Assembly: GCA_030599515.1 (NCBI GenBank)
Contig: JAUVNV010000128.1
Coordinates: forward strand, 1 to 7,346
DNA length: 7,346 nt
Direction: 5' to 3'
Source of the DNA: Acidimicrobiia bacterium
Lineage (GTDB): Bacteria > Actinomycetota > Acidimicrobiia > Spongiisociales > UBA5794
Positions 1 through 5,919 of this stretch are shown in pieces. How positions within the stretch are numbered: the first letter of the stretch is position 1; every line of letters starts with the position of its first letter. The notes under the pieces are model-generated. The model saw nothing but the letters and a program-made list of their open reading frames with translations, was not told where the DNA came from and ran no database searches. Both the position numbers and the translations under genes were made by a program.

Positions 1-475
1 CGACCACGTTCTCGGCGGTGGAATGTCGAGTCGACTGTTCCACGAGATTCGGGAAACGCGAGGACTCGCCTACGCGGTCCACTCGTTCACGCTGCCGTTC
101 GCCGATGCCGGCTCGAATGCCGTCTACGTCGGGACGACTCCGTCACAGACCGAGGAAGTGCTGAAGCTCGTTCGCGGAGAGCTCAACAGGATCATGGACA
201 GCGGTATCACCGATGCCGAACTCGACCGGGCGAGGGGTCATGTCCAAGGAGCGCTCGCCATCTCACTCGAGGACGCGGACGGGCGCATGAATCGACTCGG
301 TCGCAACGAGATCACCGGACTCGAGCACCGGTCGGTAGATGAGATCGTCGCCGAGGTCGATGCGGTCACGCTCGAGGACGTGATCGACGTTTCCCGGGTG
401 GCGTACGGAGGGCCGTACGTTATCGGAGCGACGGGTCCGTTCGAAGAATCCGATCTCGAGGAGTTCGTCCGATGA
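1..475 (+). CDS. M16-family zinc peptidase (pitrilysin/processing-peptidase type), C-terminal part only
   Basis: This is the 3' end of a gene that begins before the window; the reading frame is open from base 2 (Asp-His-Val-Leu-Gly-Gly-Gly, then Met-Ser-Ser-Arg-Leu-Phe). The GGGMSSRLF...E.RE.RGLAY block is characteristic of the second, non-catalytic half of M16 peptidases, the family of mitochondrial processing peptidase and mycobacterial PepR. The HxxEH zinc motif lies in the N-terminal half and cannot be seen, so catalytic competence is unknown. The ATG at 23 is internal to this conserved block and is not the true start. The stop TGA (473-475) overlaps the dapB start in an ATGA, which suggests co-transcription and translational coupling. 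A peptidase of this family lies near dapB in M. tuberculosis too. The family is clear; the substrate is not. Confidence 0.9.
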   Translation, partial: DHVLGGGMSSRLFHEIRETRGLAYAVHSFTLPFADAGSNAVYVGTTPSQTEEVLKLVRGELNRIMDSGITDAELDRARGHVQGALAISLEDADGRMNRLGRNEITGLEHRSVDEIVAEVDAVTLEDVIDVSRVAYGGPYVIGATGPFEESDLEEFVR

Positions 476-1230
476 TCGTCGCCGTGTCGGGTGCGGGTGG
501 CCGGATGGGGGGCCTCGTCGCGGAGACGATACGCGACGCCGAGGGTCTGGAACTCGGACCGCTCTACGACCCGCATCACGCCGGGGCGACGGTTGCGGGC
601 CAACAGATCAGCAACGACGCATCCGTGATCGCCGGTGCCGACGCTGTCGTTGAGTTCACCGAACCCGACGTCGTGATGGGGAACCTCGCGAACTGGCGAT
701 CCTTCGGTGTGAACGCGGTCGTCGGCACATCCGGATTCGATGCCGATCGTATCGCCGGGCTGCGGGTGCAGTGGGGGAGCGGTCCTCCGAATTGCCTCGT
801 CGTGCCGAACTTCTCGATCGGGGCAGTCGTGATGATGCGCCTCGCCGAGATCGCGGCGCCTCACTTCGCCGCATCAGAGGTCATCGAGATGCACCACGAC
901 CACAAGGTCGATGCACCGTCGGGAACCGCGATTGCCACCGCCGAGCGGATCGCGGAGGTTGCGCCACAGAGCCGCGCCGTCGAGTCGACCGAACTGCTTC
1001 CCGGCGTTCGGGGTGCGGACGTTGCAGGTGTTCCGGTCCATGCGGTCCGACTCCCCGGGCTTGTGGCACACCAGCAGGTGTTGTTCGGTGGCACGGGAGA
1101 GACGCTCACGATCCGCCATGACACCACCGATCGCACGGCCTTCATGCCCGGAGTTCTGGCAGCGATTCGCGCCGTCACCGACCTAGATGAGCCGGTAACA
1201 GTCGGTCTCGAGAGCGTCCTCGGGATCTGA
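472..1230 (+). CDS. dapB: 4-hydroxy-tetrahydrodipicolinate reductase (DapB)
   Basis: DapB reduces the dehydrated form of 4-hydroxy-tetrahydrodipicolinate to tetrahydrodipicolinate with NAD(P)H, the second step of the diaminopimelate/lysine branch, in the cytoplasm. The 252-residue protein is near the usual family length. The N-terminal Rossmann glycine motif GAGGRMG is at residues 7-13. The family signature EMHHDHKVDAPSGTA is at 139-153 and contains the expected catalytic His141 and Lys145 (equivalents of E. coli His159 and Lys163) and the substrate-binding DAPSGTA loop. The later segment VRLPGLVAHQQVLFGG (192-207) and TLTIRHD (211-217) are also typical. The ATG overlaps the stop of the upstream peptidase gene by four bases, and no separate Shine-Dalgarno is needed if translation is coupled. 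The downstream neighbour is convergent, so dapB probably ends this transcript. Confidence 0.97.
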   Translation: MIVAVSGAGGRMGGLVAETIRDAEGLELGPLYDPHHAGATVAGQQISNDASVIAGADAVVEFTEPDVVMGNLANWRSFGVNAVVGTSGFDADRIAGLRVQWGSGPPNCLVVPNFSIGAVVMMRLAEIAAPHFAASEVIEMHHDHKVDAPSGTAIATAERIAEVAPQSRAVESTELLPGVRGADVAGVPVHAVRLPGLVAHQQVLFGGTGETLTIRHDTTDRTAFMPGVLAAIRAVTDLDEPVTVGLESVLGI

Positions 1231-1293
1231 GCACCGGAACGACGAGCCGTGAGCTGGAGGGGGTAGGCCGACGACCGACGACCGACGACCGAA
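1231..1293. other. Spacer between convergent genes, no terminator seen
   Basis: This 63-bp stretch lies between the dapB stop and the stop of the convergent thioredoxin-like gene. Apart from a heptamer tandem repeat I see no gene and no stem followed by a T-run, so any termination here is not of the obvious intrinsic type. Confidence 0.6.
1268..1292. repeat. Heptanucleotide tandem repeat (CCGACGA, about 3.6 copies)
   Basis: Three perfect copies of CCGACGA (1268-1274, 1275-1281, 1282-1288) are followed by a partial CCGA (1289-1292). The array ends just beyond the last base of the minus-strand thioredoxin-like gene. It is non-coding and non-palindromic; its most economical explanation is replication slippage. 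Confidence 0.9.
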
Positions 1294-2139
1294 CTAGAAC
1301 AAGGCCGTCGCCAGCTGCCTTCGGTAGGTCTGCGTCAGCGGGTGCTCGTCGCCGAGGACGCCGAAGATGTCGAGAATCGCGATCCTCGCTTCTTCCTTCT
1401 TCTGACCCTTCGCGCGAACGACGGCGAGGAGGTGGTCGAGCGCAGGCTCGAACTCGCTGCGGGCGGCGAGCGCCTTGGCCAGATTGATGCGGGCGTCCTC
1501 GTTCGAGTCATCCTCGGCGAGTTTCGCTTCGAGTTCGGAGAGGTCCTGGCCGCTGGACGCCTTCAGCCGTGCGGCCGACTGGAGACGGTCGACTTCCGTG
1601 TCGGGGGTGAGACGGCCGAGCACGATCATCGCCTCGTCGGTCTCGCCACGGTCGATCAGCATGGAGGCGAGACTCGCCCCTGCCTCGGAGTGGTCCGGTC
1701 GCTGATCGAGAACCTGGCGGAGGATGTGCTCTGCGGCGACGTCGTCGTCCGCGAGGAGGGCGGTGCGTGCCTGGTCCACCATCATGTCGAGTTCGGTGGG
1801 GAGAATTCCCTCGATCCACTGACGGATCGCCGGCTCCGGAAGAGTGCCCGTGAACGTGTCGGCGATCTTGCCGTCCCGGAACGCGACGACCATCGGGATG
1901 CCTTGCACGCCGTACTGGGCGGCGAGTTCCTGATTGGAGTCGACGTCGACCTTCACGAGTTCGAAGGCGCCTCCGGCTTCGGCCGTGACCTTCTCGAGGA
2001 TCGGCCCGAGGATCTGACATGGTTGACACCAAGCGGCCCAGAAGTCCACGATGACCGGCACCTCGCGGCTGCGTTGCAGCACTTCCTGAGGGAAGTTGGC
2101 CGTGTCGACGTCCTTCACGAAGTCGCTGGGAGTAGTCAT
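1294..2139 (-). CDS. Thioredoxin-domain protein with C-terminal TPR-like repeats (CnoX/YbbN-type chaperedoxin)
   Basis: The 281-residue protein has an N-terminal thioredoxin fold (about 5-115) with the active site WCQPC at 37-41 and the cis-proline segment GIP at 80-82, then a helical tetratricopeptide-like region (about 120-281). The ending, with FGVLGDEHPLTQTYRRQLA, is typical of the C-terminal repeat of the YbbN/CnoX family. Characterised members hold unfolded or oxidation-sensitive proteins and hand them to chaperones; some retain a redox-active CXXC, as here, whereas E. coli YbbN has lost it. The active site has Gln where thioredoxins usually have Gly. No signal peptide is seen, so it is probably cytoplasmic. 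The gene is transcribed alone, convergent with dapB and divergent from dapA. The ATG at 2139 has no Shine-Dalgarno but sits six bases after a TATCCT box, which suggests a leaderless mRNA. Family is confident; client proteins are unknown. Confidence 0.9.
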   Translation of the reverse strand: MTTPSDFVKDVDTANFPQEVLQRSREVPVIVDFWAAWCQPCQILGPILEKVTAEAGGAFELVKVDVDSNQELAAQYGVQGIPMVVAFRDGKIADTFTGTLPEPAIRQWIEGILPTELDMMVDQARTALLADDDVAAEHILRQVLDQRPDHSEAGASLASMLIDRGETDEAMIVLGRLTPDTEVDRLQSAARLKASSGQDLSELEAKLAEDDSNEDARINLAKALAARSEFEPALDHLLAVVRAKGQKKEEARIAILDIFGVLGDEHPLTQTYRRQLATALF

Positions 2140-2145
2140 GGGGCG

Positions 2146-2151
2146 AGGATA
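2146..2151 (-). promoter_or_regulatory. Candidate -10 box of the chaperedoxin gene (leaderless start)
   Basis: Read on the minus strand, TATCCT lies six bases before the ATG at 2139. There is no purine-rich ribosome site in between, so transcription probably starts at or next to the A of ATG. No convincing -35 hexamer is present at 17 bp. The surrounding 18 bases match those before the GUN4 gene at 16 positions. Confidence 0.6.
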
Positions 2152-2167
2152 CCGGGGGGTCTCCTGC

Positions 2168-2173
2168 TACCGT
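2168..2173 (+). promoter_or_regulatory. Candidate -10 box of dapA (leaderless start)
   Basis: TACCGT fits the TANNNT pattern and lies seven bases before the dapA ATG at 2181. No Shine-Dalgarno is visible directly upstream of the ATG, in line with a leaderless transcript. The -35 position (about 2145-2150) falls on the -10 box of the opposite gene and shows no consensus, so this call is weaker than that for the divergent gene. Confidence 0.4.
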
Positions 2174-2180
2174 CGCGGTC

Positions 2181-3077
2181 ATGGAGACCAGACCCAACGC
2201 ACCCTTTGGCCAGGTCCTGACCGCCGTCATCACCCCGTTCGGCGACGATGGAACCATCGATTACGGCACGTTCTGGAGGTTGACCCGGTATCTCGCCAAA
2301 CACGGCTCGGACGGCATCGTCGTTGGTGGCACGACCGGCGAGTCGCCGACTCTTTCGAAGGTCGAGAAGGTGGCTCTGTTCAAGGCCGCGGTGGACGCCG
2401 TGGGTGACCGCATCACGGTAATCGCCGGAACCGGTACCTACGACACCCGTGAGTCCGTTGAACTCACCGAGCGGGCTGCCGAGTCAGGGGTCCACGGTGT
2501 GATGGCCGTGACCCCGTACTACTCGAAACCCCCTCAGGAAGGGATCGCACGGCACTTCTCGGCGATCGCGGACGCGACGGACCTGCCGGTCCTGCTCTAC
2601 AACATCCCGGGCCGGACGTGCCGCATCATCGAGATCGACACGCTCGTCCGTCTGGCCGAACACGAGAGGATCGTCGCGGTGAAGGACGCCGTCGACGACC
2701 TCGACTTCACGAAGCAGCAGATGGAAGCGCTCCCGGAAGGCTTCGCCGTGTACTCCGGATCGGACGGTCACACGAGAGAGATCATCCGTGCAGGCGGCGT
2801 CGGCGTCGTTTCCGTTGCGGCACACCTCGCAGGCCCGACGATCAAGGCCATGGTCGAGGCGGCGATCGCCGGGGACGATGAGGAGGCCGACCGACTCGAC
2901 GCGGCTCTGGCGCCTCTGAACGAGGCGTTGTTCCTCGAGCCGAACCCCATGCCGCTCAAGGCCGGCCTCGATCTCGCCTGGGATCCGGTCGGCGAGCCGA
3001 GACTCCCGTTGATTCCCGCGTCGGATGAGACGAGGGTCGCCGTCGAGCAGGCGCTCGCAGCACTGAGTGGCGCGTGA
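2181..3077 (+). CDS. dapA: 4-hydroxy-tetrahydrodipicolinate synthase (DapA)
   Basis: DapA condenses pyruvate with aspartate semialdehyde through a lysine Schiff base, the committed step to diaminopimelate and lysine. The 298-residue TIM-barrel protein is of standard length. The GGTTGE pyruvate-binding motif is at 49-54, the tyrosine pair of the catalytic triad region at 113-114, YNIPGRT at 140-146 (Tyr140 and Arg145 match E. coli Tyr133 and Arg138), and the Schiff-base Lys168 lies in VAVKDA. Aspartate follows Lys168 where glutamate is common, a conservative change. The start at 2181 is the first ATG in frame with the motifs and follows a TANNNT box by seven bases. The stop overlaps the rnj start (GTGA), so the two genes probably share an mRNA, as dapA and rnj neighbour each other in other actinobacteria. 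Confidence 0.97.
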   Translation: METRPNAPFGQVLTAVITPFGDDGTIDYGTFWRLTRYLAKHGSDGIVVGGTTGESPTLSKVEKVALFKAAVDAVGDRITVIAGTGTYDTRESVELTERAAESGVHGVMAVTPYYSKPPQEGIARHFSAIADATDLPVLLYNIPGRTCRIIEIDTLVRLAEHERIVAVKDAVDDLDFTKQQMEALPEGFAVYSGSDGHTREIIRAGGVGVVSVAAHLAGPTIKAMVEAAIAGDDEEADRLDAALAPLNEALFLEPNPMPLKAGLDLAWDPVGEPRLPLIPASDETRVAVEQALAALSGA

Positions 3078-4702
3078 GCGTCCGAGTCGCCTTCCACGGC
3101 GGCCTCGGAGAAATCGGGCGAAACTGCGCGACGATCGAGATCGACGGTGAGATAGCGATGGTCGACGCCGGCCTCATGTTCCCGGAAGAGGACATGCTGG
3201 GCGTCGATCTCGTTCTCCCCGATTTCACCTCCGTTCTCAAACGAGGTGACGCGTTGTCGTTCGTTGCTTTGACCCACGGACACGAGGATCACATCGGTTC
3301 GCTCGGCTATCTGCTCCGCGAGCGGAACGTTCCCGTCTACGGCACAGCATTGACGGTTGCCCTCGCTGAGTCTCGCGTCTCGGAACTCGGGGTAGAGGCG
3401 GACATGAGGATTGTTGAGACCGGCACGTGGATTGAGCACGGGAGCTTCCGCTTCGCGTTCATCCCGGTGACTCACTCGGTACCCGATGCGACCGGTATCG
3501 CGTTCGAGACTCCGGAGGGAATCATCCTCCACACCGGCGATTTCAAGCTCGATCCGACTCCGATCGACGGTGTCACGACCGACCTCCAGAGCTTCGCCGG
3601 CTTCGGCCGTCGAGGGGTGCGGCTCCTCCTCGCCGATTCGACGAATGCCGAACGGCCCGGTGTCGTCGACTCCGAGACGACGGTCGGCGTGCGACTCGCC
3701 GAACTCGTCCATGAGGCAGAGGGGCGGGTCCTCATCGCCTGCTTCGCGAGCCATCTTCACCGCGTTCAGCAGTCGATCGATGCCGCGGTGGCCGATGGAC
3801 GGAAGATCGCCTTCATCGGCCGGTCGATGCTGCGCATCAGTGATATTGCGACTGAGATCGGGAAACTCGACATCCCCGACGGCAGTCTCGTCGAACTCAG
3901 AGATCTGCTGAATCTCCCGCCGGAGAAGGCGGCAGTCATCTCGACCGGGAGCCAGGGAGAACCGTTCGCTGCGCTGTCGCTCATGGCCGCGGGGGAGCAT
4001 CGATCGATCGTCCTCGATCCGACCGACACGGTGATTCTCTCGGCAACACCGATTCCCGGCAACGAGAAGCGAGTATCGCGAGTGATCAACAACCTGGCCC
4101 GGGTCGGGGTCACGGTCCACCACGGTCTCAATACCCATGTTCACGTGTCCGGGCACGCGGCGGCGGAAGAGCTGAAGGTGTTCTACAACATCGTGAAGCC
4201 CCAGGCCGTGGTACCGGTGCACGGTGAGCAGCGGCACATGCTCGCCAACGCGGGGCTCGCTCGGTCCGTTGGGATCCCCGAGGTCGAGGTGTGCGAAGAC
4301 GGGGATGTGGTCGTTCTCAAGAACGGCGAACTGAGGGTCGAACGAGGCGCCGTGTCTTCGAGCTACATCTACGTGGATGGCCTGGAGGTCGGGGAGGATG
4401 CAGCCGTGCTTCGCGACCGCCGGCATCTCGCAGACGACGGTGTGATCCTCATCACTATCGGTATCGACGCGAGGAAGGGCGACATCGTGTTCGGCCCCGA
4501 CGTCGACAGTCACGGCGTCACCGGGGACTCGAACGTGCTTCACGATGCCGTTGAGGCACGCGTCCTCGAGGGAATCAAGACGCTGGAGCGTCCGATCGAC
4601 CCGGACGCGCTCCGTACGCGGATTCGGAATGCGGCCCGCAAGTCCGTCCAGGCCCACATCAAGCGGCGGCCGGTTGTGTTCCCGATCGTTATCAAGGTCT
4701 AG
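3074..4702 (+). CDS. rnj: Ribonuclease J
   Basis: RNase J is a cytoplasmic metallo-beta-lactamase/beta-CASP nuclease with 5'-to-3' exonuclease and endonuclease activities in mRNA decay and rRNA maturation. The 542-residue product has the family's N-terminal GGLGEIGRN (9-17), the zinc motif THGHEDH (67-73: His68, His70, Asp72, His73), the further ligands His134 (VTHS) and Asp156 (HTGDF), the beta-CASP motif region including VHVSGHA (356-362), and His383 in PVHGE. The C-terminal domain is present and ends in a basic stretch, KRRPVVFPIVIKV. All metal-binding residues expected of an active enzyme are intact. The start is a GTG that overlaps the dapA stop by four bases, without a clear Shine-Dalgarno, consistent with translational coupling. 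A hairpin begins eight bases after the stop. Confidence 0.97.
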   Translation: MSVRVAFHGGLGEIGRNCATIEIDGEIAMVDAGLMFPEEDMLGVDLVLPDFTSVLKRGDALSFVALTHGHEDHIGSLGYLLRERNVPVYGTALTVALAESRVSELGVEADMRIVETGTWIEHGSFRFAFIPVTHSVPDATGIAFETPEGIILHTGDFKLDPTPIDGVTTDLQSFAGFGRRGVRLLLADSTNAERPGVVDSETTVGVRLAELVHEAEGRVLIACFASHLHRVQQSIDAAVADGRKIAFIGRSMLRISDIATEIGKLDIPDGSLVELRDLLNLPPEKAAVISTGSQGEPFAALSLMAAGEHRSIVLDPTDTVILSATPIPGNEKRVSRVINNLARVGVTVHHGLNTHVHVSGHAAAEELKVFYNIVKPQAVVPVHGEQRHMLANAGLARSVGIPEVEVCEDGDVVVLKNGELRVERGAVSSSYIYVDGLEVGEDAAVLRDRRHLADDGVILITIGIDARKGDIVFGPDVDSHGVTGDSNVLHDAVEARVLEGIKTLERPIDPDALRTRIRNAARKSVQAHIKRRPVVFPIVIKV

Positions 4703-4709
4703 GAGTGTG

Positions 4710-4730
4710 CTGAGTAATGCCGTTGCTCAG
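4710..4730 (+). terminator. Possible transcription-end hairpin after rnj (no U-tract)
   Basis: CTGAGTAA (4710-4717) pairs with TTGCTCAG (4723-4730) to give an eight-pair stem including one G-U pair, closing a five-base loop. It lies eight bases after the rnj stop. It is not followed by a T-run, so it may be a 3'-end stabiliser or a non-canonical terminator instead of an intrinsic terminator. Confidence 0.4.
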
Positions 4731-4768
4731 ATCGGCGGTCAGACGCGCCAGGCGCAAGGATGAGGTTT

Positions 4769-4793
4769 CGCCACTCCTTGTGTTGGAATGGCG
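4769..4793 (+). other. Imperfect hairpin in the rnj-SDR gap
   Basis: CGCCA (4769-4773) pairs with TGGCG (4789-4793) and, after one C/A mismatch, TCC (4775-4777) pairs with GGA (4785-4787) around a seven-base loop. No T-run follows. It could be part of an untranslated leader of the SDR gene or the trailer of rnj; no known element is recognised. Confidence 0.35.
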
Positions 4794-4923
4794 GAGCCGA
4801 AGCCACAGCGCGTGGTGATGGCTGGCCTTCGAGATGGACGACATGTATTGCTCAGGGCGCTCCTAGGCCCGGAACGCGCAGCCGGTTCATCGGGCGTCGG
4901 ACACCCGCGAACTGAATCTCGAA

Positions 4924-4931
4924 GGGAGGAG
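4924..4931 (+). promoter_or_regulatory. Strong Shine-Dalgarno site of the SDR gene
   Basis: GGGAGGAG precedes the ATG at 4939, with core GGAGG (4925-4929) nine bases upstream. This fixes the SDR start and is the only good Shine-Dalgarno in the window; the other independently transcribed genes seem to lack one. Confidence 0.85.
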
Positions 4932-4938
4932 CGACGAC

Positions 4939-5346
4939 ATGAGTTGGACGGCCGACGACATCCCCGACCAGAAGGGCCGTATCGCGGTGGTCACGGGGGC
5001 GAACGGAGGGCTCGGACTCGAGACGGCTCGTGAGCTCGCACGGAAGGGCTCCGTCGTCGTGATGGGGGTACGCAACCAGAAGAAGGCCGAGCGGGCTGCT
5101 GCCGACATCGAGGCGGAGATACCTGATGCTCGACTCGAACTGCGAGAGCTCGATCTCGCTTCACTCGCATCCGTGAAGGCATTCGCCGAGCGCGCGGTCG
5201 GTGAACACCCGGTGATCGATCTCTTGGTCAACAACGCCGGCGTGATGGCGATTCCCCACGCTTTGACGGCTGACGAATCGAGGTGCAGTTCGGAACGAAC
5301 CACCTCGGACATTTCGCGCTCACGGCACGACTCATGTCTGCGCTGA
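4939..5346 (+). CDS. Short-chain dehydrogenase/reductase, N-terminal part (split by frameshift)
   Basis: The first 112-113 residues are a normal SDR Rossmann half. The cofactor motif TGANGGLG is at 19-26, a basic residue (Arg45) follows the second strand and hints at NADP(H) preference, the acidic Asp72 of the adenine-binding DLAS is present, and the structural NNAG motif is at 98-101, followed by VMAIPHALTADE. From about base 5275 the frame leaves the family sequence and reads 22 unrelated residues to a TGA at 5344-5346. The other half of the enzyme, with Tyr and Lys, continues in a different frame from 5283. As it stands this product lacks the catalytic residues and would not be active. The sequence resembles the retinol-dehydrogenase-like group of actinobacterial SDRs; the substrate is unknown. 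Confidence 0.85.
   Translation: MSWTADDIPDQKGRIAVVTGANGGLGLETARELARKGSVVVMGVRNQKKAERAAADIEAEIPDARLELRELDLASLASVKAFAERAVGEHPVIDLLVNNAGVMAIPHALTADESRCSSERTTSDISRSRHDSCLR
5275..5283 (+). other. Frameshift point in the SDR gene (apparent one-base loss)
   Basis: The sequence reads GAC GAA TCG AGG TGC in the upstream frame. Adding one T to give GAC GAA TTC GAG GTG CAG TTC restores Asp-Glu-Phe-Glu-Val-Gln-Phe, exactly what this SDR family has before GTNHLGHF. The joined gene (4939-5882 plus one base) would encode 314 residues. No slippery heptamer of the X-XXY-YYZ type is present. Confidence 0.85.
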
Positions 5347-5882
5347 TCCACACACCGCATGCCAGGATCGTGACCGTCACCAGCACCGCCCGGCACGCTG
5401 TGACGAAGCTGGATCCCGACGACCTGCACATGGGCGAGAACTACTCGGCGTGGGGCGCGTACGGCCGATCCAAGATTGCCAACGTGAACTTCGCACTCGA
5501 GTTGAACCGTCGACTCGAGAGCGTCGGCGCCCGGGCGGTGAGCCTGGTAGCGCATCCCGGATACTCCAACACCGACTTGCAGGCACACAGCGCACGCGAA
5601 CATGGCGGCGCCAGCCAGCGATTCTTCGCCAGGACGGTGCGATGGGTCGGCATGCCGCCTTCGAAGGGCGTCTTGCCTCAACTTCGTGCTGCTACCGACC
5701 CGGAAGCGCGCGGCGGTGAGTTGTACACGCCGCGTTGGGTGAATGCGGGACCACCGGTGCGTCGACCGATCACCGGGTTGCGAAGCCGACCCGACGACAT
5801 ACAGACACTGTGGAGCGTCTCCGAGAACGCGACAGACATCGAGTTCGACGTCGAGGTACTCGGGTCGAGCGCCGATTTCTAG
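5283..5882 (+). CDS. Short-chain dehydrogenase/reductase, C-terminal part (split by frameshift)
   Basis: This frame carries the catalytic half of the SDR interrupted upstream. It begins at a GTG with QFGTNHLGHFALT, the segment that follows NNAG in this family. The catalytic serine is in VTVTS (residue 34 of this fragment) and the active-site YGRSK supplies Tyr60 and Lys64. HPGYSNTDL (about 93-101) is the substrate/cofactor loop after the active site. With one base restored at the frameshift these are Ser149, Tyr175 and Lys179 of a 314-residue enzyme. The GTG at 5283 is an internal codon, not a credible independent start: it lacks a proper ribosome site and the fragment lacks the cofactor motif. 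The gene is convergent with the GUN4 gene, 37 bases from stop to stop. Either the gene is a recent pseudogene or the base loss is a sequencing or assembly error. Confidence 0.85.
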   Translation: MQFGTNHLGHFALTARLMSALIHTPHARIVTVTSTARHAVTKLDPDDLHMGENYSAWGAYGRSKIANVNFALELNRRLESVGARAVSLVAHPGYSNTDLQAHSAREHGGASQRFFARTVRWVGMPPSKGVLPQLRAATDPEARGGELYTPRWVNAGPPVRRPITGLRSRPDDIQTLWSVSENATDIEFDVEVLGSSADF

Positions 5883-5919
5883 GGGATCGGTTGAACGGTA
5901 CGTCGCTCTTCCAGCCGCT

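Larger units (their letters stand above)
4703..4938. other. Non-coding region between rnj and the SDR gene
   Basis: No convincing gene, tRNA or clear promoter is seen in these 236 bases. They hold a compact hairpin just after rnj (4710-4730), a short palindrome GCGCC-A-GGCGC (4745-4755), an imperfect hairpin (4769-4793), two copies of TTGCTCAG (4723-4730, 4848-4855) and, at the end, a strong ribosome-binding site. The 81-codon frame starting at 4788 runs into the SDR gene in another frame and has a low-complexity Arg/Gly/His-rich end, so I do not call it. Confidence 0.6.

Noticed and set aside
23..475. Reading the M16 fragment as a complete 150-residue gene from the ATG at 23
   Set aside because: The frame is open upstream to the window edge and the residues before this Met belong to the conserved GGGMSSRLF block.
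1342..2220. A 292-codon plus-strand open frame opposite the chaperedoxin gene
   Set aside because: The minus strand has WCQPC, the cis-proline and a clear TPR tail; this frame is its antisense shadow and runs into dapA in another frame.
2768..4657. A 629-codon minus-strand open frame opposite rnj and the end of dapA
   Set aside because: It mirrors two genes with intact catalytic motifs. Its Asp/Arg/His/Val-rich translation shows no family pattern, and long antisense frames are common in GC-rich coding DNA.
4788..5033. An 81-codon plus-strand frame before and into the SDR gene
   Set aside because: It has no ribosome site, overlaps the SDR by 95 bases in another frame, and ends in Arg/Gly/His-rich shadow sequence.
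5275..5290. Programmed -1 frameshifting in the SDR gene
   Set aside because: No slippery heptamer is present and SDR enzymes are not known to use frameshifting; a one-base loss explains the data more simply.
5283..5882. The C-terminal SDR fragment as an independent gene with a GTG start
   Set aside because: It lacks the cofactor-binding half and a ribosome site, and its first codons match the middle of the family.
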